Below are positions 12,090 to 23,804 of a DNA stretch of 64,000 nt, piece after piece; position 1 is the first letter of the stretch; every line of letters begins with the position of its first letter. The DNA comes from Ziziphus jujuba (Eukaryota; Streptophyta; Magnoliopsida; Rosales; Rhamnaceae), in the NCBI RefSeq assembly GCF_031755915.1, contig NC_083383.1, positions 17,721,001-17,785,000 on the forward strand. Direction: 5' to 3'. Below the pieces are notes generated by a model, which was given only the letters and a program-made list of their open reading frames with translations, was not told where the DNA came from and ran no database searches. The position numbers and the translations under genes were made by a program.

Positions 12090-14229
12090 CTAAGCAAATA
12101 CATCATCATCTTCATCTGGAAGTGGTTGTGCGGCTGCCTCTGCCAATTCCGCTTCGTGCCTGACATGATGAATGCTAGTGTTAGGAAGCGTTACCACTAA
12201 AAGTATACTTAAAATGACAGAAGCATATATCTATGCAATGTATAACAGATCTAAATGCAAAATTTACTCAAGTTTCAAATATTTCGCTAAAAAATAACTC
12301 TCTAAACGTGACAAAGATGATGAACATCCATGCAAAGATTCTCCGAATTGGTTCCATTACATGTAAAAGAAATTACACAGAAGAGTCAACAAGAACCAAA
12401 AATCTTCGAAAAATTTCATAGTTATAAAAAATGGTGCTTTTTTTTTTTTTTTTATGCTATACATTAAATTGATTTAAAATGGCTAAGTGGGAATGTACAA
12501 AACTATCAGACAAGAGAAATAAAAAATAATAATAATAATAAGCCACTCCGAACTTACTTCGCTTGTGTAGCGATGTCAATTTGCACTTCTGGAGGAATCA
12601 GAGCAGGTGATTTAACAAAATGCAGCTCGGCACTTCTGCAGAAACCCACCAATTCGTTATTCTTTCCCTCCCATAATAAAGTTTACAAAGCCAGCAGAAA
12701 AAGAAAAACAAACTAAAATAAAGGAGAAGAAATCCTAAACAATTAGAAGCATAAAAGAGAAGGTTTCCCAAACGTTACCCTGCAAGCTTTCGAGCAAGAT
12801 ACAAAAATGGCTTCTCAAAGTTGTAATTGCTCTTGGCTGAAATTTCATAGTACTGGAGACCTTTCTTCCTGTGAAAGGTAACCTGCTTTGCTTTCACCTG
12901 TCTGTTTTTCACATCGACCTTGTTGCCACACAAAACCATAGGAATGTTCTCACACACCCTGATACAAATATAAACCACTTATGAGGCCGTTTTCATATGC
13001 CTTGTGAAAAGGAAAATACAGAATGGAGATGGGAATAACTTACAAAGCAAACATAGTAATGCGGAAAAATGAGAAATAAATCTTCACCAACACACCTGCA
13101 AATATCACGGTGCCATGTTGGTACATTTTTGTATGTCAAACGAGCAGTAACATCGAACATTATGATGGCACATTGTCCATGAATACTGAAAATCCAGAAG
13201 CCAAAAAATAAAAATAGAAGAATAAAAATTGTTAGCACCAAAGCAAAAGATAAAAAAAAAAACCATACTAGTCATCATCTAACATCAAATATTCTAACTT
13301 GCAATTTGTGAACAAAACGAAAGTCACACAGCAATTTAAATTCGTATGAATTATTACATAATTCACATTAAAAGATTACAATTTCCATGTACCATGCAAT
13401 AAAAATAGACAGAAAATTTAGAAATATAATATCATATTGTAAAAATAGACAAAAAAATTTATAAATATAATATCATATTGTTGATTAAATTTTAATAAAA
13501 AGCACTTAGAAAGAGATTAGAAAGAGATTAAATGGCAAAAAAGCACATACTAGTAACCATCTCTTAGTCCACCAAACCTCTCTTGACCAGCAGTGTCCCA
13601 GCAATAGAATCTGATCTGTCCGTAGTTGCTGTAGAAGTCCAGAGGATGAACTTCAACACCAATCGTCGCTGAAATCCAATATTTTTAACAACACAAGCAT
13701 TAAAATCTGCATTCGAGATTCCAAAAACACTAAAAAAAGAAAAAAGAAACAGTAATAAAGGGTTTTAAATTCTTACGTTCGTATTTCTTTTCAAACTCTC
13801 CAGTGACATGCCGCTTAACAAACGTAGTCTTCCCTGCACCGAACTAAAACCAAGCCAATCAACAAAACCAAACTCTAACGATAACGCTACAGTTATTCAG
13901 CGCAATTTAACTACTGACCCCGAACAAACATAATCAACAAGGAAAAAAAAAAAAAATCACCAAACGAAAAACACAAACACACAACTCTCTGTTTGGTAGC
14001 CAAGAAAAAAAGAATGCGGAAGGAAAAGATTTGGACGAATTTTCGGTTTCAGTTACCTGTTCCACCATCGCCGACGAGGACAAGCTTAAAGCTAGGGCAA
14101 TTCACCGTTGCCTGATCTGGAAGAGTCTGTGGAAACCAAAAAAAATAAATAATAATAACAAAATTGAACCTACAGAATCAGAGAATAAACCCTAGCAAAC
14201 AATCAACATATACAGAAAGTAAAATATAT

Positions 14230-14271
<42 letters not shown>

Positions 14272-14276
14272 ACCAT
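12090..14276 (-). CDS. RAN: Ran GTPase, diverged copy (Ran-A)
   Basis: Coding sequence is complement(join(12090..12159, 12558..12635, 12779..12958, 13096..13185, 13551..13668, 13777..13833, 14057..14126, 14274..14276)), 666 bp, 221 aa, all introns GT-AG. Exon 1 holds only the ATG. Ran is the small GTPase that gives direction to nuclear import and export and acts in spindle and nuclear-envelope assembly. All G motifs are present: GDGGTGKT (20-27), PTIG (44-47), DTAGQ (68-72), NKVD (125-128) and SAK (153-155), with the acidic tail DEDDDVFA. It differs from Ran-B at [12 protein letters not shown] versus [12 protein letters not shown], in switch II (GQERFGG versus GQEKFGG), at [18 protein letters not shown], and in the N-terminus ([11 protein letters not shown]). 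The frame is fully open, so it may be functional. It lies in tandem with Ran-B on the same strand. Confidence 0.93.
13401..13480. repeat. 40 bp tandem repeat x 2 in a Ran-A intron
   Basis: Two copies of aaaaatagac followed by aatataatatcatattg lie at 13401-13440 and 13441-13480 in the intron between exons 4 and 5. Ran-B lacks this arrangement. Confidence 0.7.
14232..14269. repeat. (GA)n microsatellite at the Ran-A intron 1 donor side
   Basis: A pure GA (CT on the coding strand) tract begins a few bases after the donor that follows the ATG-only exon. Ran-B has an AT/AC tract followed by a shorter GA tract in the same place (23750-23803), so a CT-rich start of intron 1 is shared by both genes. 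Confidence 0.9.
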
Positions 14277-14388
14277 TAGCGAACCTTGTCGTTGGAATCG
14301 TGGAAGCAGAAGAGCCTGTTCTTGGTCTGGTTGTGTGGGAAAAGAAAAGAAGTAGATGTTGGGGTAAAGGAGGTTTGAATGGGCGGGT

Positions 14389-14395
14389 TTTATAG
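14389..14395 (-). promoter_or_regulatory. TATA box of Ran-A
   Basis: TATAAAA on the minus strand lies about 113 bases before the Ran-A ATG, which gives a plausible 5' leader of about 80 bases. Ran-B has a TATA box in the same relative place. Confidence 0.6.
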
Positions 14396-14489
14396 GCCTC
14401 GAATTTTCCTTTTTTTTTATTATAATAATATAATAATAGTAGCGTTATTTTATAGTAGCGTCAGCCTAATTTTTTTTCCGACGTGTGTT

Positions 14490-14600
14490 GAAAGCAATTT
14501 TCCTCACCGTTGGATTAATCTGCTTTAAAATTTCACCTTTAATTGTCTCCCTCCACATGTTATTTCCTTTTTGGATTTTTTTTAAATAGTAGCGTTGTCT
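14490..14600 (-). promoter_or_regulatory. conserved Ran upstream block (Ran-A copy)
   Basis: A block around tcctcaccgttggattaatc (minus strand: AACGGTGAGGA) followed by a ccacatgt/tttcctttttgg stretch is shared with Ran-B upstream DNA (23995-24075) and with the orphan fragment at 18925-19020. The AACGG core resembles the MSA/MYB3R-type element of mitotic plant promoters; that reading is inference. Confidence 0.5.
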
Positions 14601-14910
14601 TTTCTACGGGAATCTTAGATTATTCCGGAAAATCGCATTGGACATTCCTACACAAAATTTTGTCACATCATTTCCTAAAGTTGGACTTATTTTAAAATTC
14701 GTTATACAAAAAATGCACACAAAAATTCATCTTCTTATTGGTTGCACTTTATTATTATTTTCCACAAATAACAGCACTTCAATATGAGATAATGTAAGAA
14801 AAAGACACAAAAACAAAAATAATCTAATTGTAATTGTGTTAAAAGCATATTAAGATTTAAATTCAAGAACATAATTAATACAAATACAAAGGGGATTATA
14901 AAAGAAAGGC

Positions 14911-15999
14911 ATAAATGCATGCCAACACCCTTTATAATTACAAACATTTCAATTGAGTTTATAAAATCAATTTTGACACATTCATATCCTCTATTTGAAA
15001 ATTATTTCAATATGGTCCAATTGCATTAAAAATACTTTAATACCTTCTAACATCACTAAATTTTATTTCGGATCTTTAAAATCAATTTTCTCACATTGAT
15101 AAACAACATTAAATGTTTAATAAAATCTAAGGGCTTAAAAAAAAATTAGATGGTAATAAAATTTTGAAAACACAATAAAAAAACAAGATAGTAAAAAAAA
15201 TTTTGATAGCATCAAAAAAATACTAGATGGCAAAAAAAATTTTGAAAGCATGATAAAAAATATTTGACATTAAAAAAAATTTCAAAAGCCTAATAAAAGT
15301 ATCAAATGTTCAAGTATCTAGTATTTTTTTACTATCTGATTTTTTCCAGATTTTTAGATTTTTTTTTAATATCTAGTTTATTTTATTTTGGGTTCTCATT
15401 ATTATTATTATTATTATTATTGAAGATCTAGTATTCTTTCAAACACTTTGATTTTTTTTAACCAACTGATAATTTTTTTAGCTTTCAAGATTATTTAAAT
15501 ATCTAATACCTTATGAAGCTCTCCGAATTTTTTTGAATATGTGATATTTTTTATTATACTTTAATTTTTTTTTAACTATTTGGTATTTTTTTTGGCCTCT
15601 TAAATTTTTTTAAATATCTTATATTTTTTTAAGGCTGTCAAATTTTTTTTTTACTATCTGGTATTTCTGTCGTGTTCTTAAAATTGTTTTAGCTCTTAAA
15701 TTTTGTTAAACATTTATCAATGTGAAAAAATTGATTTTAAAGATCCAAAATGAAATTCAATGATTTTAGAGGGTACTAAAGTGTTTTTTTCTTTTGCTCC
15801 TACAAAATGAACAAATGAAATGTAAAAAATAATAAAAAATGATTTTTGATACGTTCAATTTGATGGAATCCATTAAATTTAACGCAATTAGACCATATTG
15901 AAATAATTTTTCAAATAGAATGTACGAATATGTCAAAATTGATTTTAGAAGGTTCAATTGAAACATTGATGATTATAAAGTATACTGAAGTGCATTTAT
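14911..15999. mobile_element. foldback element with long inverted arms (MULE-like MITE)
   Basis: The left arm (14911 to about 15140) and right arm (about 15690-15999) are reverse complements: ataaatgca at the ends, tttcaattgag, aaaatcaattttgacac, ctatttgaaaa, atttcaatatggtc, and further in ggatctttaaaatcaatttt and cacattgataaa. The centre consists of degenerate repeats of atctagtatttttt and its complement. No coding sequence is seen. The structure fits a non-autonomous element with long TIRs, as in MULE-derived foldbacks. I could not define a clean target duplication. A diverged partial relative lies at 25160-25275. Confidence 0.75.
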
Positions 16000-16168
16000 C
16001 TCTAAAAACAATATTACAAGAATGAAAAGAAAGGAAGAATGTTATACTTTGAAAATGGTGACAACAAGAAACATCGAACTCGTCTTGAATGATCAACACC
16101 TACTAACACCTTGACATAAGGGAATAAATTTAAAAGAGAAAAATAATTAGATGCTAATCATTCCGGTC
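16000..16168. other. short unannotated spacer
   Basis: AT-rich sequence between the foldback element and the solo LTR; no feature was recognised. Confidence 0.3.
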
Positions 16169-17132
16169 AGTAACACCCAACTAAGTAATAATATATATTA
16201 TTGTAAAATAATGATAATTAATGAAAAATAAATTAATTAATTAATTAATTAAGAAATTTATTTCAAAACCCTTACAGTTTCATTCGAGTTTGAAAGGTTT
16301 TCCTTTTTAAAAATTAGTTTCACAAAACTCATAATTTTTGTATTCCCCCAAAATCAAATTAGTAAATAAAAATATAAATAAAATAACATTAAAATAACTT
16401 TAGAAATAATCCTAAAAACAATTATTAATTTAAGACAAAATAAAATAAAATATAATTACAACTTATATGAGGCAATTTCATATAAAATAAAATAAAATAA
16501 TATAAAATAAATAATATAAATAATATATTGTGGTAAAATTAAATCCAACAATTTAAATAATTTGTAAAATAACAATTTAAATAATTTAAAACAAATTCTT
16601 AAATAAATAATTAAAATGTAATAAAATATATTTTAAAACATTTTTCATTTAAAACTTGTACCAGGAATTAATCTAATACACCACACTATATGCCAAGCGT
16701 TATCAAGTAGTATTCGACGCCCTAAACACCACTCTGACAGAGAGGTTAAGAGAGATATTTGCAATAAGATACTTTAGTATCCCAAGGTACCGATGCTAAT
16801 AATCTTCTATCCTATAATCAAGAGGGGACAACTGATGCTCAATGTGTAAAATACCTACCAACATCTTGCCTTTACCTCCCATAAGATAACTAGTCAATAC
16901 ATGTGTGCTAATTAACATATACAATACAGAATACATTACTATATGGTGCATAAAATTTAACAATATAATGTACACCAAATTGTTATAAAATAACATTGGA
17001 TTTTTAATACATTATTCTAAACCCATATAATTACTAATTTTTGTTTAAACCAGAATCTTAAATCCACCAATTTTATAAAATCAGTTCTTTCCAAATAAAT
17101 AAAAATTCACATATAGTTATGCGCGTGTGCGT

Positions 17133-17192
<60 letters not shown>

Positions 17193-17571
17193 TCTGCACA
17201 ATAAATTTTATATAATTATTTTCTTCAAATCCATAAAATCAAGTTATGCAAAAATTATATATAAAACCACATAAATTTACACAACATAATTTAATAACAA
17301 ATTTTCTTTAATTTAAAACACATCATAAAATTTACAGAAATTTAAACAATACAATAATACACTTATAAGTGTCCCGAAAATAAATTTAGAAAAAATGACC
17401 ACTCACTTGAAATACGCAAGTCACTCGTGATCCTCCAAAGGGTCAATCTCTCGATTCACATGGGTACCTAAAATATTAACAGAACACAAAATCAATTAAA
17501 ATAATATTTTAATTGAGTATTTTCTACACATTTTATCTGGGAGAGCAAGCACAAATTCTATCCACAATTTG

Positions 17572-17608
<37 letters not shown>

Positions 17609-18714
17609 AAATTGAACCTTACGATGCAAGAATCACAAATCAAGTCTTACCTTTCGGTGATTCGATAGGCGGTGGCCGTGATCTGACTAGAAAACTCGGG
17701 TAACTTAATGTCCTTGGATCTCATAATCCAATAAAATTTGGACAAAACATACCTTGGATTTGAACTCAAGGAGGTTAAAACAGGTGGAAAAGGGTGGTGG
17801 ACTTGTCAGGAACTTGCTGGAATCAAGGAAACTAATGAACCATCGCCATCACAAGAATATTCCTCTAACGTCAGTGTCTCCGCCGGCCATTGGCCATCAA
17901 ATTTGGTGAGAAAGATGTTCGATGAGTGATGTCTCAATGATGGGAGTGGTGAGAATAAAGGGTGACCAGAGTGAGAGAAATTAGTCAGCAAAATAAATAG
18001 CACCGCCATAAAAAATTCTTCCAATCTCAACACGTTATGGACTTGCTCACTGTGAAACTTGGCCGGCTGGTTGGTTAGGAGGTGGGCTTCGCCATGGGTC
18101 GGTGCATGCACACCATCGGTGATCAAAGAACGGCAAACAACAATTCATCGATTTCTCTCTCTCCTCACTCCTTTTCTCTCTCCTAACCCCTCCCCCTCTC
18201 AACCAATAAAGGCCTCCCGTGGTGCTACTGTGCATTGATGGGATTGGCCAAGATTGTGACACATGACATAGTGTCATTGGGGACACTGTGCACACGTTTT
18301 TCACATGGGTCAAAATTATACCCAATAAAATCAATTTAAAAAAATTATTAAATTTTACATGTTCGTAACTTTTTAACTATAAGTTTAAATTAAGTATTCC
18401 ACTAGTCTATGAACTTATATCGATGAGTACTTGATAATAATATACAAGTCAAAACACGAATCCATAAGAAAAAAAGTCAAACGTAGTATCACTTAATCAG
18501 TTCGAATCGTAACTTGTTTCATTCATAACTTCTGAACCTTATCTCTGTTTTTGGCATGCTATTAATCTACAAATTTGGATTGATGAATATTTCAGCAGGT
18601 ACCTTAGTTAACAAAAAAATTATACGGACAGCAAAAAGTCAACTGTAAAGCCCACTCGGTCAAACATGGTCAACGTGCAAAAAATTCCTGTGTACATTGG
18701 GATGAGGTGTTATA
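16169..18714 (-). mobile_element. degenerate solo LTR (about 2.5 kb), TGTAACACC family
   Basis: The ends are inverted: cagtaacaccc at 16169 and ggtgttata at 18706-18714. Read on the minus strand from 18714 it parallels the fragment at 39511-40200: TATAACACCTCATCCC versus TGTAACACCCCGTCCC, then TTTTTGCACGTTGACC, AGTTGACTTTTTG, a GGTACC site, a TTTGTAGA stretch, AAGTTATGA and a GA-rich purine tract (18150-18190). No gag or pol is found inside, so it is a solo LTR of a retrotransposon, probably Ty3/gypsy-type. (AC)n(AT)n at 17132-17192 and (AT)n at 17574-17606 lie inside. Overlapping reading frames at 17738-18334 are LTR sequence, not genes. Ends are decayed and no target duplication is clear. 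Confidence 0.6.
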
Positions 18715-18724
18715 AGTGTGGACT

Positions 18725-19215
18725 TTGGGATTGGATATGGTTGTCCAATAATAAGAGTACCATTTTATTTTTTTTGTTTGTCCGTCTGGCTTACTTTTGA
18801 GACTAGGGATGTAAATAGGGGTAATCAACTCAAGTTCTACTCAATTTTAATGTTCAAATTTGATTATAAAGAACAAATCAAGCTTGAATAATAGCATTAG
18901 CGTTATTATTTTTACTTCTATTGAATGTGATTTTCCTCACCGTTGGATTAATCCCCCATAAAATTTCATGCTCCATGTGTCACTTTCCTTTTTGGGTTTT
19001 TTTGAAAGAATAGCATGGGCTTTTGGATTGGATATGGTTGTCCAATAATAAGAGCACCTTTTTTTCTTTTTTTCTTTTTTTTGTTCATCTATCTGACTTA
19101 CGTTTGAAACTAGGGTTATAAATAGGTGTAATCAACTCAAGTTCTACTCAATTTTAACTTGTTTAAATTCAATTAGTAAAGAAAACGAATCAAGCTTGAA
19201 TAATAAACGATTAAA
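18725..19215. repeat. tandem direct repeat, period about 298 bp
   Basis: The stretch ggattggatatggttgtcca plus its continuation (ataataagag, then tagggttgtaaatagg-like and caactcaagttctactcaat sequence, ending aatcaagcttgaataata) occurs at 18727-18895 and again at 19025-19205. The 18925-19020 spacer, a copy of the Ran upstream block, lies between the two copies. Confidence 0.75.
18925..19020 (-). promoter_or_regulatory. orphan copy of Ran upstream block
   Basis: Contains gattttcctcaccgttggat, taatcccccataaaatttca and catgtgtcactttccttttt, matching the upstream regions of Ran-A (14490-14600) and less closely Ran-B. No Ran exon is found beside it: on the minus strand, downstream, lies LTR sequence. 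It is best read as a remnant of a further duplication of the Ran promoter region. Confidence 0.6.
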
Positions 19216-19611
19216 CGAATCTTCAAAGCCAATCTTGAATAATAAATCAAGCTTTTATTAGCTTGAATTTTTTTTTATATGTATTTATATAAAAAAAAAT
19301 TATACTATGAATTTAAATATATTTAATCTTTATAATACATAATAATATTTTCATATTTTTAATTTATAAAATTTTTAAAAATAAATTAGTTTTATAGTAA
19401 AATTAATAGAATAAGTGAAATATACTAATAACTGCTGTTAAAATTGCTATTTAAGAAAACAAATATTCAAAATTTTTAAATTTTTATATTATAAAGAGAT
19501 AAGTCGAACTAAACTTAAACTTTTTATAAATAAGCTGAATCGAACTTGAAAACATTTAAAATTATACAAGTCGAGCTTAAAAATACTATACTCAGCTCAT
19601 TTACACCTCTA
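19111..19611. mobile_element. hAT-like MITE, about 500 bp, AT-rich
   Basis: The left end tagggttataaataggtgta and the right end tcatttacacctcta are imperfect inverted repeats of the TAGRGGTGTAAAT type common to plant non-autonomous hAT elements. The flanks gtttgaaa and tttgatat are similar but not identical, so the target duplication is uncertain. The interior has no coding capacity. A copy of its first ~95 bases occurs at 18806-18898. Confidence 0.5.
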
Positions 19612-19870
19612 TTTGATATACTGACAAATTTGCAAATTTTTTTATGCTTGTATTCTGGTTTTTTTAATATTTAGAGTAGAAATTTCAAAAATATATTATT
19701 GTATGAAGTAGGTTTTTTATCATTGAATTGTCATGCATAACCTTACATATATATATGTATATATATAGTACATATGAAAAAATCATTTGTTTGGTCGATG
19801 AAAATAATTTAGGTATGAAAAATAAGATTTCATGGATATCTATTTAGGTTTTATTAGAATTAGAAGTATC

Positions 19871-19906
<36 letters not shown>

Positions 19907-20038
19907 AAAGTAGATATGTTCTTTTGATATAGTAAGGATGTCGAAGAATTTTAAAGTAAAGGTCTTAGATATAATGAATTAGATCATCTTTGTTAACTAT
20001 TAAATAGAAAATCTATATATATATATATATATGAGATT
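19612..20038. other. AT-rich spacer with AT microsatellites
   Basis: Contains (AT)n tracts at about 19745-19768, 19877-19902 and 20013-20031. No gene was recognised. Confidence 0.4.
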
Positions 20039-20172
20039 TTCTATAGTGCGGACGTTTGTACGTTTTTATCGAGTAGACGTCTACAAAAATGATGATTTTT
20101 TATGAAACCATCGTCAATATTATTAGATAACAACAATGGTTTGCCGTCTTTACGAACGTCCGCATGATAGAA
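20039..20172. mobile_element. 134 bp MITE with 22 bp inverted ends
   Basis: The left end ttctatagtgcggacgtttg and the reverse complement of the right end, ttctatcatgcggacgttcg, form terminal inverted repeats, with little else inside. It is flanked by AT dinucleotide tracts, which hides any target duplication. The superfamily is not determined. Confidence 0.65.
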
Positions 20173-20176
20173 TTAT

Positions 20177-20210
<34 letters not shown>

Positions 20211-20389
20211 ATTAAGTTTAAAGCCATTTATAGTAATTATCATTATTACTTCCTTAATTAAGTTTTATTGAAAATTACAAATATCTGTTCTTTTTTTTTC
20301 GTAAATTATATATCTCGTTTTGAAAGAAAATAACTATACCTATATTATTATTTGTTACTTTACTTCTACAATAGTTTAAAGGGGATATA

Positions 20390-20880
20390 TTCAATTTAGA
20401 GTTTAAATTATTTTAAAAGTGTTTAAAAATTTAAGTGATATTCAATTTAAATTTTAATAAATTTTACAAAAATTCATTAAAATTTAAATGTATTCAATTA
20501 AAATTTTGTAAAATCTTTTTAAAATTTATAGGTATTCAAAAAGTTATTACTTTTAAAATATTTTAAAAAATAATGAATTTTAATAAATTTGAAAATATTT
20601 TAAAAGCAAAATTGTGAAAAAAAATTGTTAATACGAAATCCATCTTTTAAATATATTCAATTAGCATTTTATAAAATTCTTTTAAAATTTAAAAATATTT
20701 AAAAAATCATTGCTTTTAAAAAAATTTAAAAAATGATAAATTTTGATAAATTTAAAAAAAAAATATAAAAAAAATAATTAATATGAAATCCAATCTTTAT
20801 TTCAAAAATTTTTATTAGATTTTTATAATTTTTTTATGGATTTTATAAAATTCTATAATATACACCTAATCGATGAAAAT
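20390..20880. repeat. AT-rich degenerate repeats, period about 166 bp
   Basis: Motifs tattcaattaaaattttgta and tattcaattagcattttata, each followed by aaatcttttt/aattcttttaaaattt and runs of aaaataatgaattttaataa, recur around 20485 and 20650. This is a non-coding, possibly MITE-derived block. Confidence 0.5.
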
Positions 20881-21119
20881 ATTAAATAGACCTCCGCCTA
20901 TAGAAGAGGAATGAGCCTTAAACATATACCTTTTAATAATTTTGAAATTTTAGAGAAATAATCATAGAATAACCAAATTAGTTTACTTTAGTTTTTTTTA
21001 TTTAAATTGTGATTTCTTGCTGCCAGTTTCCCCTAAATTTAATCCCCAATTCAGAAAATAAATAAATAAATAACAATAATAATAAAATCTAGAAAGTCAC
21101 AAAAATGCATCTTCCACTT

Positions 21120-21561
21120 ATTTGAAAGTCCAAAATATAATCAATACGACAAAGCTGATAGGGCATCTAAAATTCTAAATAAAGCAATGGAGTATCTATC
21201 AGACAGCCAAAACTTTTGCTTCGTTCAAAAGCAACCAAACAACAAAACACAAAAACAGAAATTCTGATAGAGATTAGGACTGGAAAGTTTTGATAATGAA
21301 AGACAAAACAGACACTTTGCCACAGCAAGAGAGAGATCAGGGAATAAGATTTTTCATTAAACGAAATTGCATAATATAGAAAATTGGATCCATACATATA
21401 CCAACTACACATGAATAATCTCTTCTCCACAATTTCACTCCAAACATTCATCAGGAAAAGTACACTCCAAAACCAAAATTTTCATTCAACGGTGGAGGAA
21501 ATACTTAAAAGCCCTATAACCAACGAACTAGGTAGATAAGCATACCCGACCATCCTTCCAA

Positions 21562-21602
<41 letters not shown>

Positions 21603-21708
21603 AATAACACCATCCCCAATTTGTAGGAAAGAAACCAGAGAAAGATACAAATTTAGTGACATCCAAAATCAGCTCAAACAGCCAGATGAAAGTCCCACGA
21701 CCACCACA
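21120..21708 (-). repeat. Ran-B 3' flank (third homologue of the duplicated sequence)
   Basis: Similar to 7370-7634 and 11750-12000: agctgatagggcatc, agagatcaggga, catataccaactacac and gccctataaccaacgaacta. A poly-A run of more than 30 bases lies at 21570-21601. It holds the 3'-UTR of Ran-B. Confidence 0.65.
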
Positions 21709-23750
21709 TTAATCAAATACATCATCATCTTCATCTGGAAGTGGTTGTGCGGCTGCCTCTGCCAATTCAGCTTCATGCCTGACAAAATGAATACAAGCGT
21801 TAGCAAGAGATAAAGAAACTTAGCAGAGAGCAATACGTCAGTATGTAGAACATACCTAAATCCATAACCATTGTGCACAAAGTCCTCAAATTTCAAATAT
21901 TGTGCAAAAAATAAACAGCAAATTAAATTTTTTTTTTTTTTTTTTTTAAATGACGTCTACTAAGTTCCATTACATGTACAAGTACTCAAAAGAGCAATAA
22001 ACCCAAAAAAGATTTGGAATTTCAAGGATTTTTATGAATGCAACTTTTTTATTGAATATTTTATTCAAATAAGTAATCAGAAGTGCCAAATGATAATCAA
22101 AATTATTCTAAACTTACTGAGCTTGCGTAGCCATGTCTATTTGCACTTCTGGAGGAGCAAGAGCAGGAGATTCAACAAAATGCAGGTCAACATTTCTGCA
22201 GAGACCCATATATCATTATTCCCTCAATTGCACAATCAAGTTTACAGAGGCAGCAGAAAAAGAAAACGAATATAAAAAATGGGGAAAGGGTCTTAAATAA
22301 TTATAAAAGAAGATAATAGAAAAGGGTTTGATAAACATTACCCTGCAAGCTTTCTGGCAAGATACAAAAATGGTTTCTCAAAGTTGTAATTGCTCTTGGC
22401 AGAAATCTCATAATACTGGAGATTTTTCTTCCTGTGAAAGGTAACCTGCTTTGCTTTCACCTGCCTATTTTTTACATCCACCTTGTTGCCACACAAAACG
22501 ATGGGAATGTTCTCACACACCCTAAGAGAGAAAAACATAAGCCATTCAGAAGACGATATCTTATAATAAGGAAAATGTGGAAAGGAGTAATTAGCAAGCA
22601 AATACAGCAGAAAATAGAGTAGTGTAGAGAATACCTGCAGAGATCCCGATGCCACGTTGGTACATTTTTGTATGTCAAACGAGCTGTGACATCAAACATT
22701 ATGATGGCACACTGTCCATGAATACTGAAAATCCAGAAGGGGGAAAAAAAAAAAAAAAAAAAAAGAGTGCAAATTATTAATACCAAGTTTTAAGTTTGAA
22801 TAAGTCATCTTACATCAACTATTCTAAACATGCGGCAAAATTAACTCTTTTTAACACACCAGAAAACACAGCCATTCTAATTCAAATGAATTAACACATA
22901 ATTCAAATCAAAGATTCCAATTTCCAAGTACCATGTGTTGAAATATTGGACATTACAATAGACAGAATATTTAAATAAATGCTATAGAAATTAAATTAAA
23001 CATCGTTTATAATAAGAAAATTTTAACTTTGAAATTAAAAAATAAATAAATAAGAAAGGCACACACTAGTAACCATCTCTTAGTCCACCAAACTTCTCCT
23101 GACCAGCAGTATCCCAGCAGTAGAACCTGATCTTCCCACAGTTTGTGAAAAAATCCAAAGGATGAACTTCAACACCGATCGTAGCTGAAATCCACCATTT
23201 TACAACACAGAATTAATTTAAAGAAAAAAAAAAAAAAAGGTATTTGTAATTTCCAACACTCTCTGTCTCTCACTCAAACACACAAACATATAAACAGCAA
23301 TGCAAGGTTTAAATTCTTACGTTCGTATTTCTTTTCAAACTCTCCAGTGAGATGCCGCTTAACAAATGTAGTTTTCCCTGGCACAGAATAAAAAAGGGTC
23401 AATCACAAGCTAGGGTTTTTCCAAGGTTAACAATCACAGATCCGAACAGATAAAACCTTAAAAACAAAAATACGAACAGAATGTCCTCTCTACGCTCTGT
23501 TTGGCAGCCAAGAAAAAAAAAATTCGAAAACGCAAAGATCTGAATACACTTTTAGTTTCAGTGATTTCTCTTTCTCAATGCTATGAAATCATATACATAC
23601 GCACCTGTTCCACCATCGCCAACAATAACGAGCTTAAAGCTAGGGTAATCCACCGTTTGTTGATTCGGAAGAGCCTGTTGAAACCCCCCCAAAAAAAAAA
23701 AATTTGATCAGAGACTAAACCTACAACAATCAAGATATATGAAGAAGAAA

Positions 23751-23804
<54 letters not shown>

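Noticed and set aside
13401..13480. Regular repeats suggesting a CRISPR-like array (also at 808, 5910, 29861 and 63178)
   Set aside because: Each has only two copies without distinct spacers, in a plant genome; these are ordinary tandem duplications.
17738..18334. Frames of 63-106 codons on both strands
   Set aside because: They lie within the degenerate solo LTR and have no recognised domain.
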